Assembly (NCBI GenBank): GCA_903838125.1
Contig: CAILXF010000022.1
Span: 1 to 44,375 of the forward strand
Direction: 5' to 3'
Source: an uncultured Pseudomonadota bacterium
GTDB taxonomy: Bacteria; Pseudomonadota; Gammaproteobacteria; Burkholderiales; Methylophilaceae
DNA: 44,375 nucleotides
Within the stretch, counting starts at the first letter, position 1. The number at the start of each line of letters is the position of its first letter. A program made the position numbers and the translations under genes. Shown here one piece after another: positions 13,081-22,061 of this stretch. Below the pieces are notes generated by a model that did no database searches, was not told where the DNA came from, and saw only the letters and a program-made list of their open reading frames with translations.

Positions 13081-14510
13081 AGGGGCAGACTTAAGCTAGG
13101 CTCCGGCCTGTTAAATAATATCGTAATCTTTAAACCTCCGTCAGGACTGGCTTCAGTTAAAGAAATGCTTGCACCGTGCAATTTGGCAATTTCTTGAACA
13201 ATAGCCAAGCCTAACCCACTTCCTTCCTGCTCAGATCCAACGACACGGTGAAAGCGATCAAAAATCTTATCGCGCTCTGCTACGGGGACACCTGGACCAT
13301 TATCCTCAACGACTAATGCAACACCGTCAGCACTTACGTTAGTCGCCATGGTGACCCGTCCACCTTCCTGCGTATAACGAATCGCATTATCGAGAAGGTT
13401 ATATAACAGCTCCCGCAATCGCTCCTCATTTCCTTTAATCACTACTGGCAATTCGCTTTGCTCAAAACCCAAGTCAATCTGTTTGTGAATGGCGGTAGGA
13501 AGCATCAACAATACAATTTCCTTGGAGATTAAATTAAGATCAATTAATTCCATTTTAATCATTGGCAAAGCCTCCGGCTGACTTCTTGCCAATATCAACA
13601 ACTGATTAATTGTGTGCAATAAACGGTCTAAGCTTTGACGTACTTTAACGAAAATAGATTGCAACACCTCGGGGTCGCTTTCAATTTCAGCGAGCTCAAG
13701 CTGCGCTTGTGCACCTGCAAGTGGCGTGCGCAACTGATGTGCGGCATTAGCAATAAAGTTATTTTGAGCTGAGATTGAATTTTGGAGTTGAAGCATCAAT
13801 TGATTGATCGATCTAGCCACCAAAGCAACCTCTTTAGGAATATTCGGCAAATCAATAGGACTCAAATTTTGCTCTGACCTTGCTAGCACCTCATTCTGCA
13901 GAGAGTTTAATGGTGCCAATCCTTTCTTAACGCCTATTAGAATGATGAAATAGGTCAGCAGTACTAGGAGTAACTGCGGTAAAACCACCCCAATTAATAT
14001 CTTACTAGCCAAGGCATTACGACGATTCATTGTAGTTGCTACCTGCACCGTTAACTGATGCGAGACTGATCCGCTTCTAACCCAGAACGAAGATCGCGCT
14101 ACCCTGTATTGTGTTTGATTAATTTCGGTCAAAAAGAACTCAGGGTTTAATCTGGAGAGCTTGCTTGGCGACACCTGTGAAAGTTGCGGATTACCATTTA
14201 ACAATTTGCCCTGTGCATTGTTGACACTATAAATCACAGTATCCACTTCATCCTTAAGCAAAATTTGACTGAAATTCTCTAACATTTCAAAATCTTTTGC
14301 ATCTAGATTGGTGTGATTTAAGTAAGCAGCTATCTCTTTACTTGAACCGTATAAATCGGCATCCAATTCTTTTTCTAACGCGCCTATCGCTAACCTGTTT
14401 AACAATGTGCTATCAACTAAAATCAATAGCAACATCAATGGCATTAACCAAGTGAGTATTTTTTTACGTAAAGATGGATGTTCGCGCTGCATAATCACAT
14501 TTATATTCAT
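13077..14510 (-). CDS. Two-component sensor histidine kinase (TctE/QseC/PmrB-like)
   Basis: 477 aa; two TM, H-box [17 protein letters not shown]-box [14 protein letters not shown]-boxes DNGPGVP and GSGLGLAIV; alternative start 14492. Confidence 0.92.
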   Translation of the reverse strand: MNINVIMQREHPSLRKKILTWLMPLMLLLILVDSTLLNRLAIGALEKELDADLYGSSKEIAAYLNHTNLDAKDFEMLENFSQILLKDEVDTVIYSVNNAQGKLLNGNPQLSQVSPSKLSRLNPEFFLTEINQTQYRVARSSFWVRSGSVSHQLTVQVATTMNRRNALASKILIGVVLPQLLLVLLTYFIILIGVKKGLAPLNSLQNEVLARSEQNLSPIDLPNIPKEVALVARSINQLMLQLQNSISAQNNFIANAAHQLRTPLAGAQAQLELAEIESDPEVLQSIFVKVRQSLDRLLHTINQLLILARSQPEALPMIKMELIDLNLISKEIVLLMLPTAIHKQIDLGFEQSELPVVIKGNEERLRELLYNLLDNAIRYTQEGGRVTMATNVSADGVALVVEDNGPGVPVAERDKIFDRFHRVVGSEQEGSGLGLAIVQEIAKLHGASISLTEASPDGGLKITILFNRPEPSLSLPL

Positions 14511-14524
14511 ACTATTTTAATAGC

Positions 14525-15193
14525 CTAATCCAGCTTATCCAACATATAACCCAAGCCACGTACTGTCCGAACTTCAACGCCGACACTCAGTAGTTTTTTG
14601 CGCAATCGATGCATATACACTTCAATTGCATTTTTACCCAAAGTATCATCCCAATCACTGATGTTTTCTATCAAACTTTCCTTACTTACGACTTTACCAA
14701 CACGCAAAAGCAAGCTTTCAAATAAGCTTAATTCACGTGGTGACAAACCAAAAGGTTGATCGCGATAGCTAACAACCCTTTCTTTAAGATGTAGCGTTAG
14801 GGGAGGATATTCGATACTAGAAACTAGCACAGCATGCTCTCGGCGCAACTGCGCACGCAATCTAGCCGCCAATTCAGCCAATTTAATGGGTTTAACTAAA
14901 TAATCATCAGCACCTGCATCTAGGCCGGCAATACGATCATCCAAACCATCTTGAGCAGTTAAGATGATGACTCGCGTACTTTGCTTTCTAAAACGCAAAT
15001 TTCTTAATATGCTTAATCCATCCATACTAGGCAATCCCAAGTCGAGCACCACCACATCATAGACGTCCTCATGCAATGCTGCATCAGCATGATTACCATC
15101 CCTAACCCAATCCACGACATAACCACTGTTTCGCAAATAAACGCTAGTGGCATTGCCAAGTATCGAATCATCCTCTACTAATAAAATACGCAT
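14525..15193 (-). CDS. OmpR-family response regulator (TctD/QseB/PmrA-like)
   Basis: 222 aa; MRILLVEDD receiver, phospho-Asp VVLDLGLP, DDYLVKP, C-terminal winged helix ...VYMHRLRKKL...VRTVRGLGYML. Confidence 0.95.
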   Translation of the reverse strand: MRILLVEDDSILGNATSVYLRNSGYVVDWVRDGNHADAALHEDVYDVVVLDLGLPSMDGLSILRNLRFRKQSTRVIILTAQDGLDDRIAGLDAGADDYLVKPIKLAELAARLRAQLRREHAVLVSSIEYPPLTLHLKERVVSYRDQPFGLSPRELSLFESLLLRVGKVVSKESLIENISDWDDTLGKNAIEVYMHRLRKKLLSVGVEVRTVRGLGYMLDKLD

Positions 15194-15283
15194 GAAAAAT
15201 TAGTTGTTAGGCCAAATAAATGAGTGTATTCATCATAATTCATTGCTAGCTAAAACACACCCAAATTAAATAATGCTTACCCC

Positions 15284-15315
15284 GTAAGTAAATTGTAAGT
15301 ATGTTTAATTATGAT
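15284..15315 (+). promoter_or_regulatory. Putative OmpR-family response regulator box overlapping the -35 region, plus -10 element
   Basis: Tandem 11-mers GTAAGTAAATT / GTAAGTATGTT (9/11 identical) at 15284-15305; -10-like TATGAT at 15310-15315; in the intergenic region between the response regulator and the HAD gene. Confidence 0.5.
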
Positions 15316-15358
15316 GTACTAATGTTAAAGGTACATATCAATAATGTGAAGGAAATAC

Positions 15359-16042
15359 ATGCTTTTTGTAATTGATTTTGATGGCACACTTTCTGTCGGT
15401 GATACTGTTGACGCCATGTTGGAAAGATTTGCTGACGATAGCTGGCAAGACCTTGAGGCAGAGTGGCTAAAGGGTAATATTTCTGCCATCGAATGTATGA
15501 AGCAACAATTAGATTTAGTTAAAGTTGATCAAGTTACGCTCGAAAAGTTTTTCCGCGGCATTCAGTTGGATGCAAGCTTTATCCCATTTCACAAATATAT
15601 CAGTCAATTTTCAAAAGTTGCCATCGTCAGCGACGGCTTGGATCATGCGATAGATGTCGCAACACGGAATGCAGACATACCCAGCATGCCAATTTATGCA
15701 AATAAATTACATTTCAAACCCAACGGCGTCTCAATCAGTTATCCGTTTCGCAACCCAGATTGCAAGGCTGGCAACGGCGTATGTAAATGCAAAATTGCAG
15801 AAGAACTATCTGCTAACGTGGGTGGGCCAGTAATACTAGTGGGTGACGGGAAGTCAGACTATTGCCTAGCTAAGCATGCTGACATTGTATTTGCTAAGGG
15901 CAAACTGATTACACATTGCGAAAAAGAGAATATCCCCTTCCACCGTTTCCAAACTTTTGCCGAAGTGCTTAAGTTAGTTAAACAATGGGATGTAACTAAC
16001 AAATTACCTGTGAGCGCAATACACCAAAACAAAGCGGCTTAA
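15359..16042 (+). CDS. HAD-family phosphatase (MtnX-like)
   Basis: DFDGTLS motif, SDG, GDGKSD motifs; Cys-containing CKAGNGVCKCK insert resembling MtnX/PSP-like HADs. Confidence 0.8.
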   Translation: MLFVIDFDGTLSVGDTVDAMLERFADDSWQDLEAEWLKGNISAIECMKQQLDLVKVDQVTLEKFFRGIQLDASFIPFHKYISQFSKVAIVSDGLDHAIDVATRNADIPSMPIYANKLHFKPNGVSISYPFRNPDCKAGNGVCKCKIAEELSANVGGPVILVGDGKSDYCLAKHADIVFAKGKLITHCEKENIPFHRFQTFAEVLKLVKQWDVTNKLPVSAIHQNKAA

Positions 16043-16090
16043 GCTTAAGCCACTCATTATTTAACTTTGAGAAAGAAAGAGCCCAATCTA

Positions 16091-17464
16091 ATGGATGCAA
16101 AAATTATTGAAATTTTAGATAAAAACAACAAGTACTGTTCGCACGGTGACACCGTTAACTATGCTGACCCACCTAAAGTATTTGAGGATTGCGATGGTAG
16201 CTTTTTGTTTGATGAGAATAAAACACCTTATCTTGATTGGCAAATGTGGTATTCAGCAGTCAATTTTGGATATAAAAACAAGCGCTTAAGTGATGTTTTG
16301 CACAAGCAAGTAGACACCTTACCTCAATTAGCCAGCCAATATTTACATAAAGAAAAAGTTGATTTAGCTGAAATAATCTGTAAATACATGGAAGAGAAAT
16401 ACGGCGAAAAAGGCCGCGTTCACTTTAATGTTGGTGGCGCACAAGCAGTTGAAGATTCACTAAAACTTGTGCGTAATCACACTGGAAAAGTTCATCAATT
16501 CGCCTTTATGGGCGGCTACCATGGCCGTACACTAGGCGCATCAGCGATTACTTCTAGCTACCGTTATCGCCGTCGTTTTGGTAACTTTGCTGACCGTGCA
16601 CATTTTGTGCCTTACCCATACTGCTTCCGTTGCCCGTACGATATGAAAGTGGAAACTTGTGACACTTATTGCCACAAAGAATTTGAAAAATTATTTGAAA
16701 CAGAATACCAATCTGTATGGGATACCAAAGCAGAGGAATGTGAATTTGGTGCTTTTTACATTGAGCCTATGCAAGGAACTGGCGGCTACATTATTCCACC
16801 TGATGGTTATATGGAAAAGCTCCAAGCTAGCCTTAAAAAACGTAATGTGTTGTTAGTTGCCGATGAAATTCAAATGGGTGTCTATCGTACTGGTAAGCTA
16901 TGGTCTTGGGAAAATTTTGGCATTGTGCCAGACGTATTTGTTTTCGGTAAAGCCATTACAAACGGTCTAAATCCATTGTCAGGCATTTGGGCTAAAGAAG
17001 AATATATCAACCCAGAAAAATTCCCTCCTGGCACTACGCATTCAACGTTTGCATCTAACCCATTAGGAACAGCAGTTGCGTTAGAAGTCATGAAAATGAC
17101 ACAAGAGGGCAATTTTGGAGCAGAAGTTAATGAACGCGGTGCGTATTTTTTAAAGCAAATTCAAGCATTAAAAACACGCTGGAAAGTTGTTGGTGACGTC
17201 AGCGGTCTTGGTTTAGCTCTACGTATTGAGCTTTGTACCGAAGATGGTTTTACACCAAGCCGTGCGCTAGCGGACAGAATGTTTAATGAAGGATTAAAGG
17301 GCGACATCATGATTGATGGCAAGCAATATGGCTTGGTATTAGACATCGGTGGTTATCAAAAAAATGTGATTACCTTGGCTCCTTCATTATTAATTACTAA
17401 TGAAGAAATTGACCTAGGCATAAAATTGTTTGAAGCCTTACTTAAACGTTGTGGAGCTGCGTAA
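16091..17464 (+). CDS. Class III (fold-type I) PLP aminotransferase
   Basis: ADEIQMGVYRTGKLW, VFGKAITNGLNPLSG (PLP lysine), GGAQAVEDSLKLVR; likely start ATG 16091 (the track's 16067 is a TTG). Confidence 0.88.
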   Translation: MDAKIIEILDKNNKYCSHGDTVNYADPPKVFEDCDGSFLFDENKTPYLDWQMWYSAVNFGYKNKRLSDVLHKQVDTLPQLASQYLHKEKVDLAEIICKYMEEKYGEKGRVHFNVGGAQAVEDSLKLVRNHTGKVHQFAFMGGYHGRTLGASAITSSYRYRRRFGNFADRAHFVPYPYCFRCPYDMKVETCDTYCHKEFEKLFETEYQSVWDTKAEECEFGAFYIEPMQGTGGYIIPPDGYMEKLQASLKKRNVLLVADEIQMGVYRTGKLWSWENFGIVPDVFVFGKAITNGLNPLSGIWAKEEYINPEKFPPGTTHSTFASNPLGTAVALEVMKMTQEGNFGAEVNERGAYFLKQIQALKTRWKVVGDVSGLGLALRIELCTEDGFTPSRALADRMFNEGLKGDIMIDGKQYGLVLDIGGYQKNVITLAPSLLITNEEIDLGIKLFEALLKRCGAA

Positions 17465-17564
17465 CGCAATTTCACATAAAACAGAATAGTTTGAAAAATT
17501 TATTTCAGCTAATTTGAAAATACGTGCATCAGACATTAAATGCTTTGCAATAATATTTACATAT

Positions 17565-17583
17565 CCACCATCTTAGATGGTGG
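17565..17583. repeat. Perfect inverted repeat CCACCATC-TTA-GATGGTGG
   Basis: 8-bp perfect stem with 3-nt loop in the gap between aminotransferase and hydrolase; no following T-run. Confidence 0.7.
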
Positions 17584-17638
17584 GTATGGTATCTGTAATT
17601 AAACTTAATCAATAACCATGAAAGTAAACATTTCATAG

Positions 17639-18550
17639 ATGCAAAACAACAAGGTAATTAAATTAGAAACATTCAAGAAGCCAAGTATAGATGCTCTATT
17701 GGGTGAAAATGGCTTTATTGAGCGTAAAGGTAGCGTTGGCGTTCTATTGGTGCATGGATTAACAGGCACCCCGACTGAAATGAAGCAATATGGCAGAGTA
17801 ATTGCACGTCAAGGTTTTACCGTTGCCTGCCCCGAACTAGCAGGACATTGTGCAACCATTGAAGCGCTAACGGCGACTCAGTGGCAGGATTGGTATCAAT
17901 CAATTGAAGATGCCTTTGAGGCACTAAAAGAAGAGTGCGAACATGTATTTGTGTCAGGACTGTCTATGGGTGCATTAATAGCATTGTTGCTTGCAGCTAA
18001 AAAAGGTCATCAAGTAGCCGGTGTTATCCTACTATCCACCACATTCTTTTATGATGGCTGGAATGTACCAAAACTTAAACGCGCCCTATTATTACCATTA
18101 GTGCTCTACACACCCCTAAAATATTTTATGCAGTGGGAAGAAACATCCCCCTATGGTATTAAAGATGAGCGCGTACGGGCTATGGTGCATGCTATTTTAG
18201 AAAATCGCGACCATTTAGCCGCTGACAAAATAGGTTACTTTAAAACACCTGCTCTCGTTGTTTTAGAAAGTGTACGACTTATTAAGGCAGCAAAAAAAGC
18301 TTTGAAAGATGTGGTTTCTCCGACACTTATTGTTCACTCAACCGAAGATGATATGGCCAGTCTTAAAAATGCTTACTACACACAAGCGCATATAGCATCA
18401 AAAACGGTTGAAACTTTTTTTGTAGATGACACTTACCATGTACTGACGCTGGATAAACGTAAGGATGACGTAGCTAAGCGTGCTGCAAAATTTTGTAAAG
18501 AACAAGCAAAAATACTTAATAGCTTTAATAAAATAGCCGTATCTGCCTAG
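17639..18550 (+). CDS. Alpha/beta hydrolase (carboxylesterase/thioesterase-like)
   Basis: LLVHGLTGTPTEM oxyanion region, GLSMGA nucleophile elbow, HSTEDDM Asp, TYHVLTLD His. Confidence 0.88.
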   Translation: MQNNKVIKLETFKKPSIDALLGENGFIERKGSVGVLLVHGLTGTPTEMKQYGRVIARQGFTVACPELAGHCATIEALTATQWQDWYQSIEDAFEALKEECEHVFVSGLSMGALIALLLAAKKGHQVAGVILLSTTFFYDGWNVPKLKRALLLPLVLYTPLKYFMQWEETSPYGIKDERVRAMVHAILENRDHLAADKIGYFKTPALVVLESVRLIKAAKKALKDVVSPTLIVHSTEDDMASLKNAYYTQAHIASKTVETFFVDDTYHVLTLDKRKDDVAKRAAKFCKEQAKILNSFNKIAVSA

Positions 18551-18587
18551 ATTTAAGCCACGACATAACTAACAAGGACCTGAAATA

Positions 18588-18845
18588 ATGACCACCCCAA
18601 CTCTCGATGAAGTCGCGCAAGCTTTAAGTCAAATGGTTGCAGACAAAATGGATATTGATGTCGCTAGTATAAAAGCTGATAGCAGCTTGCAATCACTAGG
18701 CTTAGATTCTCTAGATACCTTTGATTTGATTTTCAGTGCTGAAGACCATTTCAAAATTAAAGTGCCTAATGACCAGATTAAAATTGAAACCCTACATGAT
18801 GTAAGCGTTTTGGTACATAAACTGACGATTGAACAAAACAAATAA
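18588..18845 (+). CDS. Acyl carrier protein
   Basis: 85 aa; LGLDSLDTFDLIFSAEDHFKIKVP, DSL phosphopantetheine attachment site. Confidence 0.93.
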   Translation: MTTPTLDEVAQALSQMVADKMDIDVASIKADSSLQSLGLDSLDTFDLIFSAEDHFKIKVPNDQIKIETLHDVSVLVHKLTIEQNK

Positions 18846-20095
18846 TGAGCATTATTTTAAATCGTCGCCGTGTTGTGATTACCGGCCTAAGCGTGGTGTC
18901 GCCGTTAGGAAATACGATTGCCGACTTAACTCAGAATATATTTTCTGGCGTATCTGGGATTAAATTACTTGACGCCGATTTCGTTGATAAATTAGATTGC
19001 AAGATCGCGGCACAGGCCCACTTTGACCCCGCAGATCATTTCAGCAAACACACTTACGGCATGCTGGATCGCACTAGTCAGATGGCACTTCAAACTAGTA
19101 TTGAAGCGATTAAAGACGCTAATCTAGAAATCACAGATCAGCTTAAACCGCGCATGGGTGTCTACCTAGGCACTGGCATGGGTGGGGCAAATTCGGTTGA
19201 AGAGGCTTATATAAGACTATACCGCGATAATGCCAGTCGCTTAAAACCGTTTACCGTGCTGATGGGAATGAATAACGCCGCGGCAGCGGCTATTGGGCTT
19301 GAGCATCAGCTCACCGGTCCTAATTTAACCTTTTCCACGGCCTGCTCTTCTTCATCTGTTGCTATAGGAGAGGCCTCAAGGCAAATTCGACACGGCTACG
19401 CTGATGTAATGCTCGCAGGTGGCAGTGAATCGCTACTGACCTTCGGCACCATTAAGGCTTGGGAAGCACTTAGAACATTGGCTGAACAAGATGTCAATGA
19501 CCTCACTAGCTCATGCAAGCCGTTTTCTGCAGATAGAACTGGCATGGTATTGGGTGAAGGTGCCGCGATGATGGTATTAGAGTCTTATGAGCATGCAATT
19601 GCTCGTGGAGCCACTATTTATGCTGAGATTTTAGGATACGGTTCAGCCAGCGATAGTGCACACATTACAAAACCATCAATTGATGGGCAGGCCATCACAA
19701 TACAAACCGCGATTCTGGATGCTGACATTCCATCGGAAGCTATTCAGTATATCAACGCGCATGGTACCGGCACTATGCTTAATGATGTCACTGAAAGCAA
19801 TGCGATTAAAAAAGCATTTGGCGATCATGCATATAACCTGAGCATCAGTTCAACTAAATCTATGCATGGTCATTTGATGGGTGCGACAGGTGCTCTGGAA
19901 GCAATTATTACTACACTGGCTGTGTATAACAACAAATTGCCACCTACGATTAATCTAAGTAATCCAGATCCTGAATGCGATTTAGATTATGTGCCCAATG
20001 TAGCCAAAACTTTGCCTAGACTTAATTATGCAATGTCGAATTCATTTGCCTTTGGTGGTACCGGCGCATCATTAGTATTTAAAAAAATTAATTAA
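18845..20095 (+). CDS. Beta-ketoacyl-ACP synthase (KASII/FabF-like)
   Basis: 416 aa; TACSSSS, INAHGTGT, STKSMHGHLMGA: intact C-H-H triad; start overlaps ACP stop (TAATG). Confidence 0.93.
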   Translation: MSIILNRRRVVITGLSVVSPLGNTIADLTQNIFSGVSGIKLLDADFVDKLDCKIAAQAHFDPADHFSKHTYGMLDRTSQMALQTSIEAIKDANLEITDQLKPRMGVYLGTGMGGANSVEEAYIRLYRDNASRLKPFTVLMGMNNAAAAAIGLEHQLTGPNLTFSTACSSSSVAIGEASRQIRHGYADVMLAGGSESLLTFGTIKAWEALRTLAEQDVNDLTSSCKPFSADRTGMVLGEGAAMMVLESYEHAIARGATIYAEILGYGSASDSAHITKPSIDGQAITIQTAILDADIPSEAIQYINAHGTGTMLNDVTESNAIKKAFGDHAYNLSISSTKSMHGHLMGATGALEAIITTLAVYNNKLPPTINLSNPDPECDLDYVPNVAKTLPRLNYAMSNSFAFGGTGASLVFKKIN

Positions 20096-20129
20096 TGATG
20101 TTGCTAAAGATTTAATCTAAGACCACCAT

Positions 20130-20486
20130 TTGTCTCAACTCGCCATTTTTGTCTGGTTACTAAATATCATCGTCGATACGTTGGGCCATATGGCGTTTAA
20201 ACGGGCAGCCATTATTGATCATGATAGCGAATGGGACCGTTGGAAGCAGATGCTCAGTTCATGGCCTTTGATGGTCGGCATTTTCTGCTTTGGATTAGAA
20301 TTCGTTTTGTGGCTGATACTGCTATCTATACTGCCGTTATCCATCGGCGTATTGTTAAGCGCGTTTAATACTGTTTCCATTATGATGGCCGGCAGAATAA
20401 TCTTTAAAGAAATGCTAGATCCCTTAAGGCTAGTTGGTATTGGTCTAATCACAATCGGCGTGATGCTAGTAGGAGGTTATGCATGA
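20130..20486 (+). CDS. Small EamA/SMR-like membrane protein (ArnE-like size and topology)
   Basis: 118 aa, four TM; TTG start; stop overlaps next gene. Confidence 0.75.
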   Translation: MSQLAIFVWLLNIIVDTLGHMAFKRAAIIDHDSEWDRWKQMLSSWPLMVGIFCFGLEFVLWLILLSILPLSIGVLLSAFNTVSIMMAGRIIFKEMLDPLRLVGIGLITIGVMLVGGYA

Positions 20487-20869
20487 GAAAACGTGACTTT
20501 TACGCCATAGGCTTTAGTGTGCTAATCGTTTTTGACACCCTCACTCAAGTATCAATCAAACTAGCCTCAACCCATGCTGGCGAATTTTCCATGAAAACAG
20601 AATGGTTGCTGAAAGTATTACAGAACCCTTGGTTATATGCTGCAATGGGCGGTTATTTAGGTGCATTTGGCGCATGGATGACCTTGCTTAAGCGTGCGCC
20701 GGTTGGACCTGCTTTTGCCGCATCGCATCTTGGATTAGTCGCCGTACTCGCAATTTCAGTCGCCTATTTCGGTGAGCATTTATCTATTATGCAAGTAGTT
20801 GGAGCTCTATGCATTGTGGTCGGCATCGTCTTTTTAAGCTTGAGTGAAGCCAAACAACCGCATGCTTAA
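20483..20869 (+). CDS. Small EamA/SMR-like membrane protein (ArnF-like size and topology)
   Basis: 128 aa, four TM, ALCIVVGIVFLSLSE C-terminal helix; paired with preceding gene. Confidence 0.75.
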   Translation: MRKRDFYAIGFSVLIVFDTLTQVSIKLASTHAGEFSMKTEWLLKVLQNPWLYAAMGGYLGAFGAWMTLLKRAPVGPAFAASHLGLVAVLAISVAYFGEHLSIMQVVGALCIVVGIVFLSLSEAKQPHA

Positions 20870-22061
20870 TTGGCGCACAGAACCCCCTCCGACCGCTGGA
20901 CTACAGTTGACTTGGCGTGATTTCCTGCCGCAATCATCCTCATTAGAACAAGATTTAGCTAAATTCCTTAGTAGTGCAGAAAGTCAAATTGAGTGCTCCG
21001 GCACTGCAGCCATTATGGTTGCCCTCGCCGCCCTAAAAGGCACCAGCAAAAGGCGTAGTGTTGTAATTCCAGCCTACACCTGCCCCTTTGTACCTCTGGC
21101 TATATTGCGATGTGGTCTTACCCCTATCCTGTGTGACACTCGAAGTAACCATTTTGATTTTTGCCCAGATGCACTTGTAAGAGTGTGTGGCGATGACACG
21201 CTAGCCATTATGCCCACCCATCTCGGTGGACGCTTGGCAGACCTGAAAACAACAACAATAATTGCAAAAAAAGTGGGCGCTTATGTGCTAGAAGATGCAG
21301 CACAAGCTTTAGGCGCGCGATATCAAGGTCTGCTGGCTGGCACGATAGGTGATATCGGTTGTTACAGCTTAGGCGTTGGCAAAGGACTCACTATTTATGG
21401 TGGTGGCGCCATCGTTGCACATGATGCAAACATACGTCAGCTACTACGAAATACAGCACAAGAAATTGTACCAATCCAATTTAAATGGGAGGCGCGCCGA
21501 CTAGTTGAATTAATAGGTTACTACGTCCTATACCGCCCAATCGGATTAGGATTAGCTTTTGGTATATCACTGAGACGAAAACTTAAACAAGGTAAGTTAA
21601 TAGAGGCTGTTGGTGACGATTGCTCAGCCAACTTCCCATTACATCGTGTGGGACATTGGCGCAAAGTGATTGGAGCACGGGCACTAAAACGCTTGCCTGA
21701 CTTTATCTCACTAACCCGTGCACAAGCAAAAGCACGCAAAGGCCAGCTAGCAAAAATTATAGGCTTAAGCGTGATTGATGATGCCGTCGGAGACGAAGGA
21801 ACTTGGCCATATTTTCTAGTGCTCATGCCCAGCGAACAAGTGCGTAATAAAGTGCTGTCAGAATTATGGTGTGCTGGTCTAGGAGTAGGTCGCTTGTTTA
21901 TCCACGCCCTGCCCGATTACGCATTTCTAGACTTAGTACAACCGGATACACCTAATGCGCGTGACTTTGCAGCACGTACATTAACTATCTCTAATAGCCC
22001 TTGGCTCGTTGATCAAGATTTTATGAAGATTTGTAAAGTATTGGAGCATGCCGTTGCCTAA
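20862..22061 (+). CDS. DegT/DnrJ/EryC1-like PLP-dependent enzyme
   Basis: VVIPAYTCPFVPLAILRCGLTPILCD, LEDAAQALGARYQG, GDIGCYSLGVGKGLTIYGGG (putative PLP Lys); track start 20844, more likely ATG 20862 (MLNWRTEPPP). Confidence 0.82.
   Translation: MLNWRTEPPPTAGLQLTWRDFLPQSSSLEQDLAKFLSSAESQIECSGTAAIMVALAALKGTSKRRSVVIPAYTCPFVPLAILRCGLTPILCDTRSNHFDFCPDALVRVCGDDTLAIMPTHLGGRLADLKTTTIIAKKVGAYVLEDAAQALGARYQGLLAGTIGDIGCYSLGVGKGLTIYGGGAIVAHDANIRQLLRNTAQEIVPIQFKWEARRLVELIGYYVLYRPIGLGLAFGISLRRKLKQGKLIEAVGDDCSANFPLHRVGHWRKVIGARALKRLPDFISLTRAQAKARKGQLAKIIGLSVIDDAVGDEGTWPYFLVLMPSEQVRNKVLSELWCAGLGVGRLFIHALPDYAFLDLVQPDTPNARDFAARTLTISNSPWLVDQDFMKICKVLEHAVA

Noticed and set aside
15359-17464. Methionine salvage assignment for the MtnX-like HAD phosphatase
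   Set aside because: No mtnA/B/C/D/K neighbours; the gene context points to a different substrate, so the mtnX symbol was not assigned
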